The translations under genes and the position numbers were made by a program. Source: Daphnia carinata (Eukaryota > Arthropoda > Branchiopoda > Diplostraca > Daphniidae). From it: DNA of 64,000 nucleotides. Below are positions 36,174-48,333 of this stretch, in pieces (position 1 is the first letter of the stretch; each line of letters begins with the position of its first letter). A model generated the notes under the pieces. It had not been told where the DNA came from, did no database searches, and saw only the letters and a program-made list of their open reading frames with translations. The DNA lies in the NCBI RefSeq assembly GCF_022539665.2, contig NC_081337.1, forward strand, positions 7,478,679 to 7,542,678, given 5' to 3'.

Positions 36174-39100
36174 TTAGATGAACTGTCCATTGACGGCAAG
36201 CGTTTGAAGGGCAGCCACGGCGCCTTGAAAGCCAGCGTTGTAGTCGGTAGCAACTTCGTTGGTGACTAATTATAAAAATTTAGAAGATTAGGTTAGATTA
36301 ATTGTAATTAGTTACTATATTTAATTGTCTAGACCGTAGTTTTGACGATTGTCGTCATAGTTATCGTTACTGTCCGGTCCACCAACTAACGCTCCATAAA
36401 GGATCTGAGCATTTGGAGCTGGCGAGTTGAAGGTGTTCCAGTCGCATGTAGCGGGCTTGTTTGGACAAGAACTAAAAAACGTAAATATTGCAAACAAGCA
36501 ATTACTTCGTTTTCATATACATAAGACACATATAGACTTTCAAATTAAGATAGCCCTGTGATTGAATGACAAAACATACCTAGAACGGTGATGAGATCTC
36601 ACTGGAGGATTAGTTCCAAATCCACAAACGAAACTTCGGCCCGTGTCTCCGAGAGCATAGTGAATCTGCTGTTGGGCAAATTTTCGATAAACAAGTGAAT
36701 TGATGCCGAGATCAGCTGCCTGAAATAATCAAACCAAATAACAAAATTACAGATAAGACTTGTTCCATGTATGGCGACGTTTTTAGTTTTACCTGAAGGC
36801 AAATATAAGCAACATTCGATGCGTGGCGTAGTGAACCCCATTGACTGATAAATAAAAGTCCTTTTGGAGTCTTTGGTTGATTGACTTTGGAGTCGCAGAA
36901 TGACTTGATGGCATTGATGTATGTTGTGTCATTTGTTAACTTTGCTAACATTAACTAAAAACAGACGGAAACTCTGGGCTTTAGAAGCCATTGGATAGAC
37001 GATGAAAAGATCATCTACCTGAACACCTGCGGCTTTGCTGTCCCATGAAAATTCTCCAGCTCCCGAAAGTCCATATTGGTTATAATAAGTTTTGGCGTCA
37101 TTTAGATAGGCAACATCTTGGGTAGCCCTATACAGCCAGACGGCTGCCCAAGCAAGTTCGTCTCCATAACTGCCTGAACTGTGGACACAAAACAGGAAGA
37201 TAACATGTTCACCGATAAATAGATGGTATAAACTATTCTGTATGGCAATTTCTTTTGAGACTATCAAAGCAATTTTTTACAGTTTGTGAAAGATGCTGAT
37301 GGTTTTTTTTTACCGATAGAAATCTCCTGCTTGAGAAATCGATGAGCTGTACATTACTTTATATTGCTTAGCAAAAGCGTAAAGATCCTTGGCATGACTC
37401 AAACAGATAGCGGAGTATGTAGTGTTGACTTGCGAGAAAATCATAGAGGTTACGGTTAGCGCAGCAGCCGTCTCGCCAGCCAAGTCCGATCCTTGAATAT
37501 AGTATTTATTTAAATAAATCACTTTGAAGAGAGTGGCTGTTTTATATGTTACTCACCAGGATTGGAAGCGGAAATAAAAGAGGCCTGATAGAGTTAATAG
37601 AACATCATGCAAAAATATTGTACCTCAATAAAAATTCCTTATATTGGCAAAAAAAGTATTACCGGCCTGGCCATGGTCATGTCTTCAGGACGTCCCCAAT
37701 AAGAATGATCGGCATAGGCATCGCCCACCTGGCCGTATAGTTTATTAGGAGCAACATGGGCTTTAATGAAGTAGTCACTGGCCCATTTCACCATGTTCCT
37801 GGCGTTTGTTAACTGACCTTTAAAGTTCAGAAAGAAATGCTTAGTATGGCATTGTAAAGGATTCGTGTTTGGTTTTATGAAATGTAGTTGCTCGTCCACC
37901 AATTCGAGCCGAAAACTATACGTTACCGGCTGAAGAATAGCCAAGGGGGTAGTCTAATACTGACGATGCAACAACGGTTGTCATAAAAGCCATGGGAAAG
38001 CCGAACTTGACAAAGTCACCGGCTATCAACGAAAAGAAAAGATTTTAAATTTAATTCTAAAAAAATGTAGCCAATGCATACCATCATAATAGCCGCCAGA
38101 GAGATCTTCGCCATTTTGTCCGACATCACCGAGGGCAGAATCCGACCGATATGGAATGGGATTGTCATTGGCAGGCAAACGACCGGAGCGCTGCACATAA
38201 TAGAAAAGCAGCGATTTCGTAATAACTTCCACATAGTTGTATTTCGTATTCAACGGTGTCACGGAAGAATTCGACGGGGCTGACGAGGTAACTGCACTAG
38301 TGGATGTTGTAACAGTCACCTGAAGAGGACAGCCCATTACTACCAAAATTATAATTTATTTATATAAGTGAAATAAATACGGGAGCTGCGGTTGAGCCAG
38401 TTTGAGATTGTGTAGTTGTTACCACGGAAGCAGTAGTCGGTGCGGCACCTGACATTTTGCGAGGTAAAATTCATGGTATAGGCAAAAGACTCTAGTATCA
38501 CGGTGCATGAAAGGATACCTACCAGCAGAGCAGACGTTAATACCGTTGAAGACCACACTAACAATGCTGGGCGATGGATTTGCAGCCGGGTAAGCGACGT
38601 TGAAACCGACCGCGTTAAATATGGTTCCCGCATTTTGGACTCCATTATAGTTCATATTGGTGAGCCTAAACTGAATGTTATTAGTGGTACTCATCTGGGC
38701 GTTCCACACCTGAAAACATCATACAATGCCAGTGCTTAATGAAACTTTGTACGAACAGAAGAGACTGATAAGAAAACGCAACCTGTAAGCCGGAAATGGT
38801 GGCAGAGAAGGTAACGTCGATGTTCCAGCTGGTTACAGAGGTTGATACCGGAATGATTAGAGTGACAGTCAAGCCACCTGGCCAAGCGCTTGAGACCGAA
38901 GCAACACTGGAACACGATCCTGGCGCACTTGTCGTGACGGGTGCCACCGTAGTTGGTGCAGCAGTTGATGGTGGGACAGTGTTTACGATAGTAGTTGAAG
39001 CTAAACACATATTGCAAGACGATATTGTTGTTAGTTTCAAATTAAATATAGCACATTGTAGAAAACACTTTCTAGGCTGTTACTGAAAGAAATTTAATTA

Positions 39101-40533
39101 ATAAAAAATAGCATATTGAAAAGTGACGAACGTGGATTTGTAGACACCGTGACAGTAGTAGGTAAGACGGTAGTTACTGGGGCAGCAGTCGGTGGTGCTG
39201 CCGTGCTCGGTGCTGTTACAGGTAACATGGAATTTGATTTTGTAGACGATGGTTTAGGATACGCGTCATTTAAAAGTACAAGTATATGGCAATAAATGAA
39301 CTACGTAACGATTGTTATTGAACTATAAAGCATCCGAATGTTCATGCGGTTAAGGTTAGTTCAAGAAGGAATTTCTATTTGCGGCACAAAAACAGTCAAG
39401 TTCTGCGATTTCTTTGTTTTCTCACCTGTGGCCGAGCAAACGTTTACACCATTGAACAAAACGCTGGTGATTGCTGGGAATGCATTGCTGGAAGGATACC
39501 ATGCGTTGAAGCCGACTGTATTGAAAACAGTTCCTGCGCTTTGAGCTCCATTGTAGCTCATGTTCGTCAAACGGAATGTTTTCTTATCGGTAGTGGTTGA
39601 AGCAGCATTCCACACCTACAGTAATTAACAAAACCATGGCCTTAAAATAATAATGGAATAAAGCACGCAATTACTTATCGTTTTCAACAACTAGAAAGAT
39701 ACACAGCGCATTCGTTTCCCTTTCGATTAAATTTTGTTGTGTGCAAAGGTTCAAACAAGGCTTTTGAAAAAAAAACCCAACAGTTCAAGTGCTAATTTTT
39801 AAACTATTATGAACTGCCTTTTCCCAACCATGTTTTTTTTTACATGGTGTTTTTTCTTAACTCTATGAAAGTTGCATGTACCTCTAATGTCGAAATTGCC
39901 GCTGTGAACGTCACGTCGATTGACCAGCTGTTAACGGTGGTCGTAATTGGAATGAGCAAAGTTGCTGTGTAACCGCCAGGCCAACTCTGTACACAAAGTT
40001 AGTACATTTGTTTAAAAAATTTTATGAAAAAAAGCTTCCTTTACCACAGGCTTTAATTGCGTTTTGTCGGAAGGATTGAGACGATGCCCTTTGCAATCTA
40101 AGCCTTGCTCCTGCATCTTGTCTTTAAATCCCAACCTTGCTATGAGCAATACTCACATAGAGCAACGTGCACTCCGACAATACACAGATATAAGCGTGTA
40201 GCTTGAAAAGCTCACGAAAGAAACTTGACGGTATGCCGTACACAACATAAAAGAAAAATAAATAATTAAAATACCGTGGAAACGGAAACCGCAGTGTCGC
40301 AAGGTCCTCCTGTCAATACCAAGCAAGCGAAGAGTTTGGGAAATGAACAAATCGCATAAAAGTACGATGTGAATAATTTAACTATTTTCTACCCAATCTA
40401 TTAAAATGGTATGGATTTTTGCACGTTTACCGATATAGAGTACCATCAAAACGTATATAAGAAAACACTTTGTTTTACCGAACACCGGATGAGATGACAA
40501 CATGGTGATCAAGCCTAAAATGAATAGTTTCAT
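36174..40533 (-). CDS. Endo-beta-1,4-glucanase: signal peptide, two CBM2-like modules, GH9 domain
   Basis: Hydrolyses internal beta-1,4 bonds of cellulose; secreted, probably digestive. Eighteen exons (minus): 40533-40479, 40309-40275, 39986-39882, 39615-39426, 39212-39132, 39000-38783, 38709-38523, 38448-38381, 38319-38082, 38022-37927, 37817-37663, 37584-37557, 37491-37314, 37178-37019, 36954-36793, 36719-36580, 36471-36335 and 36265-36174, giving 774 aa in frame. A signal peptide ([12 protein letters not shown]) is followed by a first CBM2-like module (about 31-128, [20 protein letters not shown]), a Thr/Pro/Ala linker, a second module (about 175-290, [18 protein letters not shown]), another linker, and GH9 from about 325. 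Catalytic landmarks are intact: DAGD at 392-395 (both Asp), the SHHR motif at 694-697, and Glu748 in [12 protein letters not shown]. The right-hand repeat array ends just downstream. Animal GH9 genes with CBMs are known from crustaceans. Confidence 0.95.
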
Positions 40534-41370
40534 CTCTGAGCGAAATAAACAAACTATCTTGCTGGTCACGAAATTAACACAGCTAAATGCTTACCGAGAA
40601 TCCCACTTATATAGAGGTAATGCATACAATTTTTCAACAACATGTGTGGTAATGCGATTGAACACATTTCTTACTAAGGCTCTGATTGGTTTACGCTGGG
40701 ATCGCAACTGTTGTTGCCCCATATGTTTATGAGTCACAAGGAGAAGATCCGGTTAGGTTATTTTCCAGTGCAATGCAACCGTATATAACCATTTGCATAT
40801 CGATAATGGCCTGACAAACTGAGTATTGCGTCAAATGTGAGGTTATTCACTCTACTCACTCAAAAGCTGCGCCTCAGGTGTCCAACCATTATTGCACATG
40901 GACTGGTCTACGTGGTCTATTAACCTAATCCAATGACAAGCGTTTCGGCAATTTAAACCCAACCTGTGGACTTACGCACGTATGGTTTCCAAATTCCTGT
41001 TACCTGTTTGTCACTATATAATATTTTAATGTCAAATCGTACGCTTTCTGATGCCCGCTAATGCTATAAAAGTGTACATTAATTCAAAAGCCTTTGATAT
41101 TACTGGAATTAGCAATTGTGTGCAGGAATTTCATTTGGATTTTACTAAGACAAATTTCTAGTATATCGATCATAGACGATCGAGAAATCACTGATATCTT
41201 AAACCGTATACCAATTCAAAAACATCTCATGCACATCTTCCCTGAAATTAAGTCATACTCTTCCCAAAGTAGGCGAATAAACGGAATGCAAGCAACGAAA
41301 ATAAATAAGCTTTGCAGCGATGTAATTTGGACAGCAGATTCAGTACAAGAGCCATTACATGTTTTAGTGA
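40534..41370. other. Interval between cellulase start and selenoprotein F 3' end
   Basis: Holds the cellulase promoter and the distal 3' UTR of selenoprotein F. I see no further gene; open frames here are short and unsupported. Confidence 0.6.
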
Positions 41371-41433
41371 GCATCCATCCTATCTGACCAATTTAAAGGT
41401 TTTATAAACAGGATTTCATATTAAAGGCTATGC
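41371..41433 (-). promoter_or_regulatory. Candidate SECIS element in selenoprotein F 3' UTR
   Basis: On the minus strand, 19 bases beyond the TAA stop, GCAT (41433-41430) can pair with ATGC (41374-41371) and CCT with AGG to form the lower helix. The quartet ATGA (41419-41416) faces AGAT (41385-41382) with 30 nt between. The apical part has T/A pairing and an A-rich loop with unpaired AA about 11-12 nt after ATGA. These spacings fit a SECIS, but the upper helix has mismatches, so this is a prediction by eye. Its position and the in-frame TGA upstream support it. Confidence 0.55.
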
Positions 41434-41451
41434 ACTTAAAACTTTGTCTAA

Positions 41452-42142
41452 TTACAAATCATTGCTGGAATTCTCCATGATCAAATGCATTTTGAGAAAC
41501 TCATCAACAGAATCAGTGTTCCATTTATCTATAGCTAGTTCTTCTTGAACAACACCATCAGCATCAAGCAATTTGATAATTGGATCTGCTCCACGAACAT
41601 ACTTGACTTTTAAATTGGGGAACCCTCGAGCCTTGTCACCTTTAATAAATGCTAAATTTAAAAAAATCAAGGTTAGTTGCCTGTTTGGTGAAAATATAAA
41701 TAAAGAAAAAGAAAAAAAAGGCAGAATACCCTGGACCTGTGGGTACGAGCCCAATTTTCACCCACAAACTTCTAAAATAGCTTTTGGATACAGTGTCGAA
41801 GAATCATTTCTACCTTCCTGTAAGCAACATTCCCGGCATTGGCTTCTACAATTTTCAAAAATTAAATGAGGCAAAACCTAATCAGTTGCAAGAAAATCAG
41901 TTGACTTACACTAGGACCTCCAAGTCATGTTCAGCAAGATAAAAACATGACGAACACAGCAGATTTGCTTTGTTGAATCCAAGAGATCTACATTCGCTGG
42001 CTGAATATTCACAGGACACAATAACAATCTACACGATATAAATAAAACATGGTACATCAAAGAAATTACGACGTGGCATAAAAAATATGCATATTACCAA
42101 AGCCGACAGAACTGTCAAGGCAAGAGCCACAGGTTCCGCCAT
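41452..42142 (-). CDS. SELENOF: Selenoprotein F (15 kDa selenoprotein), Sec-encoding TGA
   Basis: An ER-resident thioredoxin-like oxidoreductase that works with UDP-glucose:glycoprotein glucosyltransferase in glycoprotein quality control. Four exons: 42142-42098, 42028-41910, 41845-41730 and 41651-41452, giving 159 residues including selenocysteine. It begins with a signal peptide (MAEPVALALTVLSAL...), then the Cys-rich UGGT-binding region (ECRSLGFNKANLLCSSC, CRECC). The catalytic AILEVCGUKLG follows, with U encoded by TGA at 41760-41758 (residue 84), then KVKYVRGADPIIKLLD and KWNTDSVDEFL. The frame continues across the TGA with family-level similarity on both sides, and exon phases require it. 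The TGA would be read as stop by ordinary gene prediction, which would truncate the protein or mis-splice this exon. A candidate SECIS lies downstream. Confidence 0.93.
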
Positions 42143-42800
42143 GATCGGAATCTTGGCCACCCGATTGGTTGTTACTGAAGTTTCATCTGCCACATGGCCC
42201 TCAAGCTTAATTAAGTCTATGAGTCTATCGCAACGGCGGAAACTTTCTGGCTAACAGCTAGAGCATCTAGCGGTCATGTTTACAATTAGGATAATTTTTC
42301 TAATTCTGGTCACTTTATGGCTAGAGTAATATTCAGTATTATAACATGAGGAATGACTAAGTTTCATAAGTTCTAAGTACTGTTATGATAGAGCATGCAA
42401 TTACATTTTTGATTCCAACTTGGTTGCTTGCTATAGAATTTTGTCAACTGCGTTACAGAAAGGTACGAATTTACAGCAGCAAAACACAATTACTTTGGGC
42501 CAATGGTAAAAGTGTTTTCCTGTTTGCGCTGCATTGACGAAATTGTGTGCCTCACTTACGACAGCTGGCTGGGATAACCTTCTAAGCGACGATATGAAGA
42601 TGGTTTCTTAAGGTTTATAAGATGCCAATTCAAGTATTGATAGTTTTACGCCATCAATGAAGAAACGTTGCTCTACCGAAAAAGAAAAACACGGAATTAT
42701 AAACTGACGGCAGAGGAATTCGAAAATACGATTTGCAAAAAAAGTAGAATATTATTCCTTACCAAGCAGTGGGGTAAAATGTGTTAGCAAATTAAGACAA

Positions 42801-43834
42801 TTATTCAATATGAGAGATTTCAAGTTCTTCTTTTAAAAGGTTTTTTAGCCACTCGTCACCGAGCAAAGAAATCAGGCTTTCGGCACTCATAAGCATTTCA
42901 TCACTGTGTTGAGTTGAGGATGTTTCTGTACAATCGCGTTTGAAAGAACCTTCCACAAATATATTTAGCTCTTTCGGTAAGTTTGATAATAGTATCGGCT
43001 CGTGGCTTTCTTCTGCTAAACTACTCCTAGTACTAGAAACCGACGGTGCTGGAGTAAAAGACATTTCGGCCAATTGTTTCCGTAACTGTTGTTCACGCAC
43101 TTGAACTCGATTGACCAAGTCAATGACTGTTTTGTGAACTTGTATTTGATTTTGCCTTTTGTGGGTGGCTATGGAAGACTGTGGATGTAGGCTGCATTTG
43201 TTTGAAATATGTGACTTAAAATCAGTGTTGCTGATGGTAGCTTTTCTGCTCAGCTGAGTCCTGTAATTCTTTCCAAACCATTTGAGATCTGCTTCATTCA
43301 ATCCTTCATTATTTTCCAATTCTTGACTTTGAAGGTCAGGAGTTGTGATACTAGAACTGCTCTTTGTAGAAACACAGGAGTTAGATTCAGTATGCTTCTT
43401 TTCTTCGGAAAATGGCAGATCTTTATAGCAAGATGGGTGACTTGTTGGTTTATGGATGGTTGATTTGGCTTTCCGTTTCTGTTCTTCTTGATCTAGCGAA
43501 AGATTTGGTGGGATAGACATCACATTCTTTGCATTTCTTTTTTTTGAACATATGGGGGTTTCTAAAGGATAATTCACATGTGCTGATTTTTCTAGCATGT
43601 GATGGAGATCATATTTAGCTTCCTTTATTGCTTTCTGGAGCCTGGTTGGAGTGATAAACTGTAAAACAAGTAAGGAGATGTATAATTTTTTGCAGATTAA
43701 ATAGGTATAAATTAGAAATTTTTCTTTTGTACCTTCCATGAGTTTGAATTGCTTACAGGAGAATTAGACAACACTTCACACTGTATTGCTTTTGTTCTGG
43801 TTGTAGATAATGACATTTTGTTAGAATTCTCCAT
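42801..43834 (-). CDS. Unidentified serine-rich protein (319 aa)
   Basis: Two exons: 43834-43733 (34 codons) and 43658-42801, GT-AG with phase-0 junction, ending TAA. The protein is polar, rich in Ser, Lys and Glu, with no signal peptide or membrane span. Segments that look structured are ITPTRLQKAIKEAKYDLHH near the N-terminus, a coiled-coil-like VNRVQVREQQLRKQLAEMS around residue 235, and an acidic helical C-terminus (SLISLLGDEWLKNLLKEELE). I do not recognise the family; a cytoskeletal or centrosomal adaptor would fit the composition, but that is a guess. It is divergent from the DELE1-like gene across about 1.1 kb. Confidence 0.75.
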
Positions 43835-44978
43835 TCCTCGGACAAGCAGAAACTATCGGCAGGGAAATTTTATTGGAGATGCGTTCTATACCATGAGTGC
43901 ATTACGGTATTTCAACGACCAATAATCAAATTAATTCAGCGAACAGAACTGGCCGAACATGTTTCTTACATATCACCAAAAAAACAATTTTATTTGTCCG
44001 TCTTTTGTCGTTCTTTCTTTTTAAATTGTTTGACGTGCCTCCGATGTAGGGTCTATGACTTGTTGACAAAAGGAAAATTTGAGAAGAAACTGGTTGTCAT
44101 AATAACAAACTTGAAACAAACGCTTGAACCAAACGCTGCCCGCATCACCTGATCCTGATGTCAGCTGGCGCCGTGGCGGCCAACATGGTGTTGTGTACAA
44201 CATTATTTTCTGGCGCGTTTTTCGTACCTAATCGCGAGCTTTTATGGGGTGAACCAAGGCGTTGCCGTCATGTTCCATTTTAACAATTGTTTATTGTTTT
44301 GGTTTAAAAAAAAAATTTTTGTGTTCTATTCTCCCTGTTTTGTTTTGTTCTCCCAGTACTGCACTTACTTAAAATAATTATTACCACAAAAGCGATAATT
44401 CTCAAATTTATTACCTTAAGTGCCATACATAGCTCTTGGTAAGACCTATCCTTTTTTTAACGGCGGTAACGCCTTGGTTCATCCAGTGTTTTGGAATGGA
44501 GAACAATTTCGAAATTGAGTACGAGAAACGACGCGCCGAAATACGATAAATAGTGAAGCGTGCTGGCGCGCCAGCAAAAATGGGGTTGACTTAGACAAAC
44601 CGTTTTCCAACGACATCTCTTGGCCGCCAATCCTTACCAGAACAATTGTTTTATTTTGGATAAGAATCCATCAAAATCAGTGAATTTTACCTGTTTCACG
44701 AAAGTTTTCCCTACGAAACAAATATAATGAAACAAAAATAAACTCATTTCTATAATACTTAAGTCTTTTAAGGGTCTCAGTCAAGACTTTTTAAACTTAG
44801 TTACACAAGTTACAATGTTCCACTGATTATGTTAAGGGTTTGGAAAAATATTTGCAAAGGTGAGAAATGCAAAAGTGTATTTCTAAGCAAAAGCTTTAGT
44901 AACTACACCTTTTTAAAGCAGAGTTCAGACAGCTATGTGTTGGAGGTTCTGCAAACACTGAAACAGTACACATAAGCA
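43835..44978. promoter_or_regulatory. Shared upstream region between two divergent genes
   Basis: About 1.1 kb between the start codons of the unidentified gene (-) and the DELE1-like gene (+). It contains the perfect 14 bp palindrome GCTGGCGCGCCAGC at about 44569-44582. No TATA box is obvious. Noncoding 5' exons may lie here. Confidence 0.45.
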
Positions 44979-46356
44979 ATGGCTCTATCCAACTGTCGTC
45001 AAATCAAGATGTCAACAGTTCCTGCATTAAACTTTACCAACAAACTACAAATGGCACTTTATTGTGCGAGCCTGGAAAATCCACCGAACACAAGCATAAA
45101 TCTGCAGAATCCAATTCGTATTACTATATTAACCATAAATGGAATTTGTCCAAATCAATATTTCTTGAAATATGTGGCTTGGTAAGAACAAACAATTTAA
45201 AAAGGGTAATTTGTGTACTCAAGTTTTAATTATAAGAACACTTGCATTCTAGAGTTCAGCTGTTGCATTGGGCTGGAATCTCAGCCAACTGAGGCAGAAA
45301 CAAAGCCATCTTTATGATTTTTCATCAAGTTTGGCAAAAGTCATTACAGATATAGCCTTACCACAGCTTCGTAGTGGAATCAGACTAACTATAAATGATC
45401 TATCCTCCAGCTCCAGTAGGGCATTTTCTAATGTGCTTTGTAACACTACTACAAACCAGGATTCAAGCACCTATGTAAATACCACAACTGCCTTTGCATT
45501 ATCTCTTACAGAAGAAATCAATCAGGTACAGTTGTGTAAATGTCTTTTCCTTACTTGCAAAAAAATTTCATTAGAAGTGCTTTCCTTTTTTCTGATTAGA
45601 CCCTGGAGGAAATGGTTAAAAGTCTGGAAACCAGCAGTGCTCTAGGCTTAGCAGACTGGCAAAATTCTGTGGGAATTCAGCTTATCAATTCAGCCAGGAA
45701 GAAAGAACTCTCCGAATATGACTACCTTATCGATCGTCTCGAAAGTGATCGTTTTTCAGCCTACCAAAGAGAAGCCCTCAATTGCTTTAGAGAATCGAAA
45801 AAACTTGGTAGTATCAAAGGCGCTTACAATTTGGGACTCTGCTACGAACAAGGCATAGGCACAATCATTGATAAAGAAAAAGTATGGCAAGATGCGTTTG
45901 ATGTGTCTTGATGTTGTAATTTTACCTATTTTCCTTTTCATTTCCTAGGCTGTGGCACATTACGAAGAAGCTGCTAGAAATAACCATCCTGCTGCCCAAT
46001 ATAACTTAGGGTTATTGTTGTATCGACGTTATTTAACCGATGAAAGTTCAAAAGAAAATGACATCACTAGAGCGTATGACCTTTTGCGTCAAGCTGCTCA
46101 ACAAGGCGTAGAAGAAGCCTCTGCTGCTCTTATTGCCATTGCCAGTGAACAAGAAAACCAAGATGCAACAACTCCTTCTACCACAACAAAAACTACTGTT
46201 GGAAGGAATACGCTGTGCAATGGAATGGCATCGTTTCGCAAGGCTTCGAGCGAGCCCCACAGTTTCACGTCTTGTCACAGACAGTTAAAAGATTCAGTAG
46301 ACACTACTGAATTTGAATTGAGAAGGGACTCTATATCTTTTTACCTCGGAGATTAG
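44979..46356 (+). CDS. DELE1-like Sel1-repeat protein
   Basis: Four exons: 44979-45181, 45255-45525, 45600-45881 and 45949-46356, giving 387 aa. Sel1-like repeats occupy the C-terminal half: GAYNLGLCYEQGIGT, then HYEEAARNNHPAAQYNLGLL and a weaker AYDLLRQAAQQGVEEASAAL. The N-terminal half is not repetitive and includes LETSSALGLADWQNSVG. The C-terminus has Ser-rich text like that after the TPR/Sel1 array of vertebrate DELE1. DELE1 is a mitochondrial protein that, when imported abnormally, activates HRI and the integrated stress response. The assignment rests on layout and repeat similarity, so another Sel1-repeat protein is possible. The second exon needs the acceptor TAGAG; the nearer AG would create an immediate stop. 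Confidence 0.65.
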
Positions 46357-46604
46357 TCTTAGACTATTCTCTTTATCGATCACTTTGGCTCTGGTTCACG
46401 TAGGATTATACAGTAATTAGAGTGGTGACAATGTACCTAAGCAGTCAACTTTTTTAAGTAGTTTTCGTTTGTATTGTAATTATTTTGAAAAGTTTGATAA
46501 AGGTGCGCTTAGTCAACAATGGGATTAATGACTAGAATAAAGTGTACTTGGAAAATGAAATCGTTGACTCCTATTTTCGGAAATACAAATGGTGAATCTG
46601 ATAA

Positions 46605-48333
46605 TCACTCGCACGCCAGTTTGCCGTCGAAGCTGCTTAATGCCACAGCAAATGCTTGAACTGCACACATTGGGTAACGGAAATCCATTGTGAAAACATC
46701 CTCCGCGACACGACCAAATTGCATTATGATATAGTCGGCTGACAATATCGTACGATGATTAATATTAGCTTTGCTACGTTGAACATGAATCTGTTATTAT
46801 ATACCATCATCCTCGTGGACCAACTGAAAGTTCTTTACTGATGCCTGAGTAACTCGACCATGAAAGTTGAGCACATATGACTGAGTATCATCGTTCCAAA
46901 CTGGCGTTTTGTTGTGAAGTTCAAGAAGGTCGTCACTCATCTTTCGCTTCCACCGCTCTGTTACAGAAAAAATTAACAGCATTATAAACATGAATAAACA
47001 TTGCCGCTTTTGCCTCTGTGCATTTTCCACTCCGATATGTACTGTAAAGTATTGATAAAGAATTGGCTGTAGTAAATTTACCAATTATGCCTTCATGCTG
47101 TACCGACGGGCAAATCTCAATGCGCTGTTGTTCAATGGACATAGCTGGAATAATAATAGTCATTTTTCTGGGACCCTTAAATCCAAGTACGTTAGTGTCC
47201 TAACAAAAAAAAAGTCTAATAAAAATGGAAAATTATGATTTCAACTCAATGTGCCTTACATAGATAACTGCGGCGAGTTCTTGCCGACTGCTTAATTTGT
47301 GGCCATCATCATAAAGGGTGAAATGGGTGCCGAAAACATTAGAACGCAGTTTTGCCACGAACGCTTCCCCTCCTCGAGAAAGATCCGTAGGATCCGTTGA
47401 AATAATGTAATTGCTTGTGGCACTTTTCTTCCGTTTGCGTCCGGCGAGAAGAAAAATTTTCTTTCCGTCTTCACGTTCAAGGTGTAAAAAATAAGTAGGA
47501 TACAACCCGCGATCCATTCCTTTTCGGTCACGTGTAATACGGCACTTCATCTGAGATTCTTTAGGGGCAGCTTTGAAAACAAATTGGTCCAAGTTTTCTT
47601 GAATGTCGTTCAGCTGTGTAGATCCACTAATTATGGTGGAACCCTGTCGGTAATTCAGACGATCCTATTACAAAAACGAGTTCTAAATTAGAAACCAGAT
47701 ACACAGCAAAGAGAATATAAAATACACAATACATGGGATGGAGAATTATTGCTTTCTATGGGCGTAGAAAGTGGACGTGGTCGTTTGTTCTCTTTGTGCA
47801 ACTCTTTACGGAGATAAGGTCTAGATTCTTGGTCCTCTTCTGTTTCAGTTTCTGGCTCTGAAATATCGGCTGAAACAGGTGATAAACTAAAACTTCGAAA
47901 TTGGCTAGCTAATTTGTTGGAATCGCTAGGTGGTACAGAAACGGTAGGTTCATCGTCATAGTCTGATGACTGACCAACAACTGGTAGCACTTGGATGGCT
48001 GTTGGCAAGCTTGAATTGTGGTCATCCCCTGGAAACCAAATGAGAACATTGATATAAATTTGATTTATTCTGTAAAAGCAAGAACCTATACCTGATTTCC
48101 CAGATAATGCAGACCTACTGGACAGAGGTCGCAGTTGTGATGCATGGACCAAGGAAGGTTGCTGACGCTTGGCCTTCTGTTTTTGTTCCATCAACTGCCG
48201 CTGAAAAATGCAGAAATAAGTATGACAATGAATAACTGAAAATTACTTAACAGTATACCTGCTGGTCTAATTTCTTCTGCCTCCATGTAGCACTGTTGGA
48301 TGAAGATGCATCCATTGTGTCGGGTTTTTCCAT
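46605..48333 (-). CDS. ktub: King tubby / tubby-like protein
   Basis: Tubby proteins bind PI(4,5)P2 through a C-terminal barrel and deliver GPCRs and other cargo to cilia. Seven exons: 48333-48259, 48200-48092, 48028-47733, 47664-47260, 47199-47082, 46957-46805 and 46738-46605, giving 429 aa. The N-terminal half is disordered, Gln/Ser/Glu-rich, starting with a basic helix ([20 protein letters not shown]) in the place where TULP3 binds IFT-A. The tubby domain runs from about residue 186 (DQFVFKAAP) through [68 protein letters not shown], and ends with the diagnostic [10 protein letters not shown]. All hallmark blocks are present. Confidence 0.96.

Noticed and set aside
36174-40533. Bacterial origin or contamination for the cellulase
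   Set aside because: Seventeen GT-AG introns in frame and continuity with flanking animal genes rule it out.
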